This document shows, in pieces, positions 48,588 to 55,771 of a stretch of 64,000 nt of DNA (within the stretch, counting starts at the first letter, position 1; the number at the start of each line of letters is the position of its first letter). The DNA is taken from the NCBI GenBank assembly GCA_015069695.1, contig JADCRZ010000017.1, positions 1 to 64,000 of the forward strand, read 5' to 3'. A program made the translations under genes and the position numbers. The notes beneath the pieces are model-generated. The model had not been told where the DNA came from and ran no database searches. It was given only the letters and a program-made list of their open reading frames with translations. The stretch comes from Williamsia sp. GTDB taxonomy: Bacteria > Bacteroidota > Bacteroidia > Chitinophagales > Chitinophagaceae.

Positions 48588-50465
48588 ATGCCAGACAATC
48601 CTACGGTTCATATTACCAACCAGTGCGCCGTTGCACTCGCAATTTGCAAATTTGTCCTTCCGCCCGGAGCGAACGCCAGCAACAAAGACACTTTATATCC
48701 CGTGCTCACGGCAGTTGATTCGATTGCAGCCAATTCCAAAAAAGACTATGTTCCCGCTGACCCGATGGAGTATCTAGTCTTCACGGATGCCCAGGGCCAG
48801 TTTCCTTATGCTTCTGTTACAAGCGATCTCTTCGACGATACCAACTTTACCATCACGCCCAGTGATATGACAAAGGCGAAGATGGCCCTAGATTTCTACA
48901 AATCATATAAGGGAAGCCCGTTCAGTCCGCAGGCCTTGGCCTTCAGCGACATTTTCCTGACGCATTCAGACCTGACGCAGCAAAAAAACCTGGCGAACGC
49001 CTGGTTTACAAGCAATAATTACACATTTGATTACACGAACTTCACCACTGTAGCTTACTGGGTTGAAAATAGCCTGGCAAGCTGGTCCATGTCAGGAATA
49101 AACACCCTGTATTGCTACTACACCACCGCGCCGCAGCCCTTCATTCCCTTGATCATACCAAGAGACCTGATTGGTAAAATAGAGATCGACAGTGCAGGAA
49201 AGGCCACCTACGCACCTGCCATGGGAGTGGAACCAAGCCAGGGCAATTCGCAACAAGGAAGTGCGGCCCCCATGCAAAGTTTGCTGTCCCTGACCTTTTC
49301 AAAAAACAACCTTACTTCTGCCGGGGCAAGCGACACATCCGGACTGAAGCTGGTTGCCGTGATACAGGACATGAATATGCACACCGGCGTAGACAATACT
49401 TATGAACTGTTCTTTACCGGAAAATTGGACGGAAAAGACATCATTGTGCAACCCTACCCGGTTCCGCAGTTGCCCTGGTGGATTGCTGCCTACAACCTTT
49501 CTGAGGTAACATACCAGGTCGTCAACATCGGGATGATGACCCACACCATTATCGAGCTGGGTAAAAACCTGCCGACACTTTACAATTCTCTCAAAACAGG
49601 CGGAGAAGAACTCATCAATGCGGTGAAAAGCGATGCAGGCAAGCTGGCCGATTGGGTTTCAGACCAGATCTCCAGCATTGCGGATAAATTCAGCGACCTT
49701 GTAAACGTGGATGTGGATGTGGACGTAGATGTTGACGTAGATGTTGACGTGGATGTAGACGTGGATGTAGACGTGGATATTGATGTAGACATTGATGTTG
49801 ACATTGATTGTTTCGTAGTCGTGGACATCGACGTAGACATTGATGTAGACATTGATACAGATGTGGACACGGTTGTAGATACAGTAACCGATGTAGACAC
49901 CGACATCGACACCGATGTAAATGTAGATGGCTCTGCCCTGGTTAACCTGATGAAAAAACTCGGCAATGCCCTGTGGGAAGACAGAAGCGTTATCCTGAAA
50001 GCCGTCCTGAAGAATGCAGCTATCATGGGTGGCATGATGGGCGCACAAAAACTGCTGGAGATCTGGTACAAAAAGGCCGGACAAAGCTACGACAACTCCC
50101 AGCCTTCCAGTGTGGCGCCTCTGGGCATGCTGATCGACTACATGGAAAACGGAGCCAACAGCAGCACCGACCGCTGGAATACATTCTCATATTATGTAGC
50201 GCAGGGAGCTACTACAGCCGAGCAGTCGCTGGTTGTTTCAGCCATCCTCTCTGTGGCCAACCCAACGGAAGACCAGGCCCTGAAAAACTGGAAGTGGCCC
50301 AACGATGTGCAGAACAATCTCGTGAATGCCATGGCTACCCACGTTGCCCCTGCCGATCAGCCGAATGCTTACGTGACGCTGGGTGCTTATACCTACAATA
50401 ACCAGCCCCTGCCTATCAAAGTAGCTGCCAGCGTAGCTTTAAAATACATTGCCAAATTAACCTAA
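48588..50465 (+). CDS. Paralogue 3 of three, with a 76-residue (Val/Ile/Thr)-Asp alternating tract
   Basis: About 625 residues from the ATG at 48588. A GTG at 48513 is in frame but lies inside a hairpin, and both paralogues begin only a short way before the conserved N-terminal strand (here VHITNQCAVALAI). It keeps paralogue motifs (FYKSYKGSPFSPQ, LIGKIEIDSAGKATYAP) but has an unusual tract at residues 372-447, made of 38 dipeptides: VN, twelve VD, mixed ID/VD, a CF-VV break, then VD/ID/TD units. The tract is followed by a helical domain (NAAIMGGMMGAQKLLEIWYKKAG) and a C-terminal domain ending VALKYIAKLT. No family was recognised. The gene opens a tight four-gene operon, 17 bp before the N-methyltransferase. 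Confidence 0.82.
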   Translation: MPDNPTVHITNQCAVALAICKFVLPPGANASNKDTLYPVLTAVDSIAANSKKDYVPADPMEYLVFTDAQGQFPYASVTSDLFDDTNFTITPSDMTKAKMALDFYKSYKGSPFSPQALAFSDIFLTHSDLTQQKNLANAWFTSNNYTFDYTNFTTVAYWVENSLASWSMSGINTLYCYYTTAPQPFIPLIIPRDLIGKIEIDSAGKATYAPAMGVEPSQGNSQQGSAAPMQSLLSLTFSKNNLTSAGASDTSGLKLVAVIQDMNMHTGVDNTYELFFTGKLDGKDIIVQPYPVPQLPWWIAAYNLSEVTYQVVNIGMMTHTIIELGKNLPTLYNSLKTGGEELINAVKSDAGKLADWVSDQISSIADKFSDLVNVDVDVDVDVDVDVDVDVDVDVDVDIDVDIDVDIDCFVVVDIDVDIDVDIDTDVDTVVDTVTDVDTDIDTDVNVDGSALVNLMKKLGNALWEDRSVILKAVLKNAAIMGGMMGAQKLLEIWYKKAGQSYDNSQPSSVAPLGMLIDYMENGANSSTDRWNTFSYYVAQGATTAEQSLVVSAILSVANPTEDQALKNWKWPNDVQNNLVNAMATHVAPADQPNAYVTLGAYTYNNQPLPIKVAASVALKYIAKLT

Positions 50466-50482
50466 CGCTTTTCATCATAGTT

Positions 50483-52696
50483 ATGACAACAACATATCCA
50501 ACTTACGAAGATCATCAACGGGCATGGGAAGAACTGGCAGCCGGTATTGCTTCCATCAGGGAAGAAGTCAGGGAAGTGGAAGAAGGTGAAATCTTACCCA
50601 ATTCAAAACCGGGCCGCCTCACCATCCTTGGTTCCGGCATAGAAACCATCGGCGTGGCAGTGGGTGATGTAAAACTGATTGAAGAGGCAGACAAAGTCTT
50701 GTATTGCGTGGCCGATCCTGCAACCATCGTCTGGCTCAAACGGCTGCGGCCCGATGCACTGGATCTGTATGTGCTGTATGGCGAAAACAAGGTCAGGTAT
50801 ACAACCTACATGCAAATGACCGAAGCCCAGCTATACTGGGTCCGTAAAGGCTTGAACGTGGTCGTGGTGTTCTATGGCCATCCGGGGATTTTTGTTCTTT
50901 CTACTCACCGCGCCATCAAACTGGCCCGCCGCGAAGGCCACCGGGCCATCATGAAAGCCGGTGTATGCGCCCTTGATACCCTGTGTGCCGACCTGGGCGT
51001 TGATCCCTGTCATCCCGGTATGCAAACCGGTGAAGCAACCGATTGCCTGGTACGCCGCCGCCACCTTGATCCAAGCCTACACGTGGTATTGTGGCAGGTA
51101 GGGTTGATCGGCGAGCTGGGCTTCCGCCGGCAGGGATACCTCAACACCAACTTTTCTTATTTTATCAGTTGGCTGCAAAGTATCTACGGGGAAGATTACC
51201 CGGTTACCCATTATATTGGTTCCCGCTATCCCACGATCGATTCGCTGATCGAAGTGTATAAATTAAGCGCGCTGCATGATCCGGAAATCCAGACAAAGAT
51301 CACCGGCCTGTCAACATTTTACATCCCGCCGCGGGATGTGATCCCCTCTGATTATAAAACGGCCAAGGATCTGGGTATCCTCAAAGAAGGGCAGCACATT
51401 ATCCAGCCCCGGTCGCCCCTGCGGGAGATCGGGCAGTACGGGCCCAAAGAAATGAAGGCATTTTCTGCTTTTGCCCATTTCAAGATTCCCGCTTCCTACA
51501 AATGGCAGTATGATACGGCGGCATCGGACTTCTTGATCCAGCTGCGGTTTGACACCGCACTTCAGAACCTGTATCAAACAGATCCCCTGAAAGCGCTGGA
51601 TGACCTGCGGTTCAGGGCGCTGTCTGACAGGGAACGCGCCTTGCTGGTTTCAAGAGATTCCGGTGCTATCCAGATTGCGTCAAAAGGCGCTTTTATCCGC
51701 TCGGCAGAAACAGAAAGGGCGCTGATGGATATTATGAACAAAAAAGCAGCTTCTACCCAATTGTTGAAAAAGCTGGCCGACCTGCCCAAAAGCGAAGCCC
51801 GGAAAAGACTGGCTGCCTGGCTGAAAGAAGCAGGCCACCAGGTAGACTGGGCCGCCCTGCATGGATCGATCGACTATGTAAATCAAAACAATCTTTTTCC
51901 CTGGACAGGTGTATACATAGAACCCGACAAGGAATTGGTTGTAACGCTGATCGGCAACAGCACAGAGCGAAAGAAAAGCATCATTTACATAAACGATCAA
52001 CGCGTCCGGAGTTTCACTTATGATGGCGGCATCATCCGGTGGAAGAGCCACTCACAGCAAGCATACAACGGGTTCTTAAGACCAGACGCAGATCCGAAAG
52101 GCTTCCGGAGAATTATCGGAAAGATCTGGATGGATCATGAAGGCGTTCCCGCCGCCAATAATTTCGTTGCCACGGAAGTAGATCCCGAAAGAAAAGCACT
52201 TTCCGAATTGACCATGCACCTTTACGGGCAGGGTTCTGTTGCGGAAGTGTACGGTGATTACGCGGTCAGGACAGGTGGCCGGTATGCAAAAGGCATCAAC
52301 CGCTTTACGCTTTCTCCGTCCGGTTTGATCATCAATGGAAAACAAGTCGATGATTTTAGATACAACCGGGGACAACTCAGCTGGACAGGAGGTTCAAAGG
52401 AATGTTACTCCGGGGAAGTGACCCTGATCATTGATCCGATTATTGAAACAGTTGAATTATACGGACAGGCTGCTTCGAAGGAAGAGCCTGCGAGAATGGT
52501 CAAGTGTTACGGCTCTCTTCTTCACCCGGATACGCCGGAATACAAGGGTCCTAAACTGCCTGATTGGGCCGGAAAACACCTGGCGTCCATTACCCATTCC
52601 AGCAGCAAACAGGGCGGGCTTCTCCTGTGGCACAAATGGGAAAAACATCATTTCACCAGCCGGTTAGTCAACAAAACAATTTCCAGCTTAGCTTAA
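50483..52696 (+). CDS. Borosin-type peptide backbone N-methyltransferase fused to a C-terminal beta-repeat domain
   Basis: A 737-residue protein. Residues about 45-290 match the tetrapyrrole-methylase fold of OphMA/SonM-type enzymes: TILGSGIETIG, ADKVLYCVADPATIVWL, FYGHPGIFV, HRAIKLARREGHRA, and ending GLSTFYIPPRD. R105, Y109 and Y131 line up with R72, Y76 and Y98 of omphalotin methyltransferase. Residues about 350-405 (LYQTDPLKALDDLRF, LSDRERALLVSRD) resemble the borosin-binding domain. The tail (about 470-690) has two related beta segments, e.g. INGKQVDDFRYNRGQLSW and VELYGQ, with no obvious short hydrophobic core. Methylation of peptide amides with SAM is expected; the target is not shown. 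Confidence 0.85.
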   Translation: MTTTYPTYEDHQRAWEELAAGIASIREEVREVEEGEILPNSKPGRLTILGSGIETIGVAVGDVKLIEEADKVLYCVADPATIVWLKRLRPDALDLYVLYGENKVRYTTYMQMTEAQLYWVRKGLNVVVVFYGHPGIFVLSTHRAIKLARREGHRAIMKAGVCALDTLCADLGVDPCHPGMQTGEATDCLVRRRHLDPSLHVVLWQVGLIGELGFRRQGYLNTNFSYFISWLQSIYGEDYPVTHYIGSRYPTIDSLIEVYKLSALHDPEIQTKITGLSTFYIPPRDVIPSDYKTAKDLGILKEGQHIIQPRSPLREIGQYGPKEMKAFSAFAHFKIPASYKWQYDTAASDFLIQLRFDTALQNLYQTDPLKALDDLRFRALSDRERALLVSRDSGAIQIASKGAFIRSAETERALMDIMNKKAASTQLLKKLADLPKSEARKRLAAWLKEAGHQVDWAALHGSIDYVNQNNLFPWTGVYIEPDKELVVTLIGNSTERKKSIIYINDQRVRSFTYDGGIIRWKSHSQQAYNGFLRPDADPKGFRRIIGKIWMDHEGVPAANNFVATEVDPERKALSELTMHLYGQGSVAEVYGDYAVRTGGRYAKGINRFTLSPSGLIINGKQVDDFRYNRGQLSWTGGSKECYSGEVTLIIDPIIETVELYGQAASKEEPARMVKCYGSLLHPDTPEYKGPKLPDWAGKHLASITHSSSKQGGLLLWHKWEKHHFTSRLVNKTISSLA

Positions 52697-52706
52697 AATC
52701 ATTTTT

Positions 52707-54137
52707 ATGAATGCAACGTATAACATAGATCACCTGCAGGCCTTAACCCATGTCAGCAGCCTTTTAAACACCACGGCTGCCGTGGGCGGTGCAGCAGCGG
52801 TCAACAAACCAAAAACAGCTACTACTTCCCATTACGATCCTACCGGACAGGAAGTGGCTACCATCTCCAATACCTCTTATGAAGGAGTAACTTTTGCTGC
52901 TGACGGCACTATTTCAGGAGGCAGTCTTTCGCATGATTCCCTTCATCCTGACGGCACCAAGCTTAGTTCTACTTCTGTTGGTTTTGGCAGCAACGGCAAA
53001 CCGGCTTCAGCAGAGATCAATGTGCAAAACCTGGACGGTGTGGGTGATTTTAAAAAGGTTCAGATGGACATGAGCGGGGTAACCTGGAACAACTCTTTTA
53101 TCATATCCACAGGTGCTGTAAAAGTATTGACCCTGGATGCTGCAACCGGCAACAAAATACATGATGGCTCCCTGCAATTCGACAAGGAAGCCGTAGTATC
53201 CGGCGCTATCACGCACTATGATCCGACCCACCCCGGTACCGTGACCGGCTACTCCGATGTAGACTACGGAGGCGCCAAATTTTTAGGAAGCACGATTATA
53301 GGCGGCCAGTATGCCGTAAAAACCCAAACACCTGATAAGCAGCTGAAATCAAACTCTGTGATTTCCCTTTCTTCCATCGGAAGGCTGCAGGGGATCGAAA
53401 CAACCAACCTGGATCCGAAATCGGCTGCTGTTACCTCCAAGGTAAAAGTAGACCTTTCAAAACTGGTGTTCAATGCGCGCAATGAGTTTGCTGCCGGTGA
53501 TATGAACTACACGGCCACGGACACCAACGGCGTGGTCATTTCCGAAACGACCGTTTCCTATAACAACGCGGTTCCGGCACTTTCCACTACACTGGTATAC
53601 AACAACCAGCAGGTGCAAAGCAAGATCGTGGTTGATTACACCGCTTCGCAGTTTAACAACAACCTGCAGGTTGTAAACAGCATCAAGAAAGTAAACATTT
53701 TTTCCGGTGCAGGCGCGTTGCTATCTTCAACCGCTGTTGCCTACGATCAGTTTGGCAACAAAACACAGAATGCCCCGGCTGCAAAAGCTGCGGCAGCAAA
53801 CGCGCAAGCGGCCAAACCCACACCCCCAAAAGCCCTGGCCGCTTTTCCAAAACTTCCAGCCCCCAGCGACCTCGGCATCACAGCTAAAACAGATGAAACA
53901 CGCCGGACGGATGGCACCCTGGAGCAGGCGCGGACTACCTACACCCAAAACAACAATCCGGTCGCTGTGGTGGTCAAGTTGTACGGAACAGATGGTTCTA
54001 CCGTTATCAAAACGTTTACGCTGGATTTAAGCGGCTTGTCTTTTAATGCAGCTTCCAATACGGTGAGCGGCGCTTTAAATATGCAAACACATCTGGGAGA
54101 AACCCTGTTAAGTTCTCAATCATCCATACAGTACTGA
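52707..54137 (+). CDS. Repeat protein of unknown function (about 80-residue beta repeats)
   Basis: A 476-residue protein without signal peptide or membrane helix. It is built of several irregular repeats; recurrent units are KKVQMDMSGVTWNN, SKVKVDLSKLVFNA and KTFTLDLSGLSFNA, each preceded by Gly/Ser/Thr-rich strands such as ISNTSYEGVTFAADGTISG. An Ala/Pro/Lys-rich linker lies at about 350-385. The pattern suggests a beta-solenoid or beta-sheet repeat fold, low in Cys. I recognise no enzyme motif. It starts 10 bp after the N-methyltransferase gene and 4 bp before the 2OG oxygenase gene, so it almost surely belongs to the same transcript; a substrate or scaffold role is possible. Confidence 0.8.
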   Translation: MNATYNIDHLQALTHVSSLLNTTAAVGGAAAVNKPKTATTSHYDPTGQEVATISNTSYEGVTFAADGTISGGSLSHDSLHPDGTKLSSTSVGFGSNGKPASAEINVQNLDGVGDFKKVQMDMSGVTWNNSFIISTGAVKVLTLDAATGNKIHDGSLQFDKEAVVSGAITHYDPTHPGTVTGYSDVDYGGAKFLGSTIIGGQYAVKTQTPDKQLKSNSVISLSSIGRLQGIETTNLDPKSAAVTSKVKVDLSKLVFNARNEFAAGDMNYTATDTNGVVISETTVSYNNAVPALSTTLVYNNQQVQSKIVVDYTASQFNNNLQVVNSIKKVNIFSGAGALLSSTAVAYDQFGNKTQNAPAAKAAAANAQAAKPTPPKALAAFPKLPAPSDLGITAKTDETRRTDGTLEQARTTYTQNNNPVAVVVKLYGTDGSTVIKTFTLDLSGLSFNAASNTVSGALNMQTHLGETLLSSQSSIQY

Positions 54138-54141
54138 TTAT

Positions 54142-54819
54142 ATGCTCAAACATTCCATCATCGTTGATTATGATACCGGCAGGTATCCGTTTCAAAAAGT
54201 GCTGGCTGCGCTTTTCCGCGTGCCGGTCCTGGATAAGCTTCACACCACATGGAAACAAAGAACAGCAAAGGCCGGCCTTACCTACGACGACAACCTGCTG
54301 CTCCGCAAGAAAATGCAGGGTTTGAAAGAGGATGCCCTCTTTTATACCGTATACCATCGATGGATAACCGATGTTTTATCACCTCATTATGGCGGCCATA
54401 TCTCTTACTCTGCCCATCCAAAAATGCGGGTGCATCTTGCCAGAACAGGTTCCGTGTCAAATTTCCACCGGGACGCAGATGTAACAGGCAGGGCTATGCA
54501 AATCAACTGCTACCTGCCTTTTACAGATGTATTTGATTCAAACACCTTATGGTGCGAATCAGACTACGGCCTGAAAGATTATAAGCCGATCAATTTGCGA
54601 TATGGACAGGCCATTTTATGGGACGGGGGCTATTTAACCCATGGAACCGTGGAGAATGAAACAGATTTTACCCGGGTAAGCTGCGACTTCAGGTTCCAGC
54701 CCAAATTGCCTGACAGGGTAAGTCCGCCCTGGTCAACAATTCTCTCGGGCCGTGATCAGAGCACAACACTTGACCAAACGGTTCAGGAAGGGGCCAGGGA
54801 ATATGGCGGGAAAATGTAA
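54142..54819 (+). CDS. 2-oxoglutarate/Fe(II)-dependent oxygenase-like protein
   Basis: A 225-residue protein with the double-stranded beta-helix iron site: H109-x-D111 in NFHRDAD and distal H167 in YLTHGTVENET, plus R178 in TRVSCDFRF as the likely 2-oxoglutarate ligand. It resembles the small StrG/phytanoyl-type oxygenases with LWCESDYG before the distal His. It should hydroxylate or otherwise oxidise a substrate in the cytoplasm using O2 and 2OG. It follows the repeat protein by only 4 bp, so it should act on the same pathway as the N-methyltransferase, perhaps hydroxylating side chains of the target peptide; that link is inference. Confidence 0.83.
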   Translation: MLKHSIIVDYDTGRYPFQKVLAALFRVPVLDKLHTTWKQRTAKAGLTYDDNLLLRKKMQGLKEDALFYTVYHRWITDVLSPHYGGHISYSAHPKMRVHLARTGSVSNFHRDADVTGRAMQINCYLPFTDVFDSNTLWCESDYGLKDYKPINLRYGQAILWDGGYLTHGTVENETDFTRVSCDFRFQPKLPDRVSPPWSTILSGRDQSTTLDQTVQEGAREYGGKM

Positions 54820-54897
54820 CGATTGCCTTTTTAAACAGCATCTCCCTTTCCACCTGTTGGTAACAACCGGCTATTTGTTATAACCAAGCATTGCACT

Positions 54898-55658
54898 ATG
54901 TATTTTGAATTGTATATACCTGCAGGTTTTTGGGGCATATTATCAGTGAGTTTACTCATGCTGGTAGCACATGCAGGGCTTTATTTTTTCGAAGAATTCC
55001 GTAAAAAAAAAAGATCCAGTACAACAATGAGGTTTGCGGAATCATTTTCAACATCCTGTGCCTTATTTACTCCCTGATTGTTACGTTTGTGGTTGTAGCG
55101 GTATGGGGAAATTATGAAGACCTTAATCTTACGATCGAAAAAGAAACCGATGAACTGAATACGGCGCTTATCCATAGCAGTTTGCTCCCTGATAGTTTAC
55201 GAATGCCGTTGGAAACCACAATGAAGGCCTATTGCCTGAACGTTGTAAATACAGAATGGAAGCAGCTTAACAACGGCAGCTTCCGGCAAAGTGCTTTATC
55301 AAACCTGCGGGTGCTGTTCCTCCGGGCGCAGGCCAACACAAAGGAAACCGGCGTACTGGCACTGCTGGATGATCAGCTGAGCACAATTTCTAATTTACGG
55401 AGAGAGCGGCTTAGTCATAACCGTTCTTATGTTCCTCATTTAGTATGGACGATCGTGATCATCTCCAGTATAATGGTCGTCGTGTTTTCCTTTTTTCTTT
55501 ACATGGAGAACGAATGGCTCAAGAAGATATTCCTGTCTTTTCTTTGGGCCATGATGGGCATGAGCTTATTCCTGATCTATATGCTGGACCACCCCTTTGA
55601 AGGCAGTACCCAGGTAAGCAAAGTTCCTTATGAGAAAATCATCCAGCTCTTATCCTGA
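54898..55658 (+). CDS. DUF4239 (bestrophin-like) membrane protein, interrupted by a frameshift at A10
   Basis: Two overlapping frames encode one DUF4239 protein. The ATG at 54898 gives a first helix (FWGILSVSLLMLVAHAG) and ends early at 55075-55077. The other frame continues FNILCLIYSLIVTFVVVAVW, the following NYEDLNLTIEKETDEL and the two C-terminal helices, and ends with the stop at 55656-55658. They join at ten consecutive A (55003-55012), where a -1 shift restores a full four-helix protein. It could be a sequencing or assembly error, a decaying gene, or transcriptional slippage. The C-terminal frame alone could only start from a GTG at 55089, in the middle of the second helix. Confidence 0.72.
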
Positions 55659-55771
55659 TTATTTCTAAATTTTGTCTATCATTTTCTCTATTTCTTTCCT
55701 GATATCATAAACCCACATCACCAATTAATAGTAATTTTAATATGTAAACAGAAATCACAAACTGCTTATTC

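Noticed and set aside
49701-49928. Reading the VD-coding repeat as a CRISPR-like or satellite repeat
   Set aside because: Units are six bases with third-position variation, no spacers, and the frame stays open, so it is coding.
49580-50084. Long antisense frames across the VD tract (Ser/Thr- and Val/Tyr-rich)
   Set aside because: They mirror the GTNGAY repeat of the sense gene; the sense frame is much longer, sits in an operon and has paralogues.
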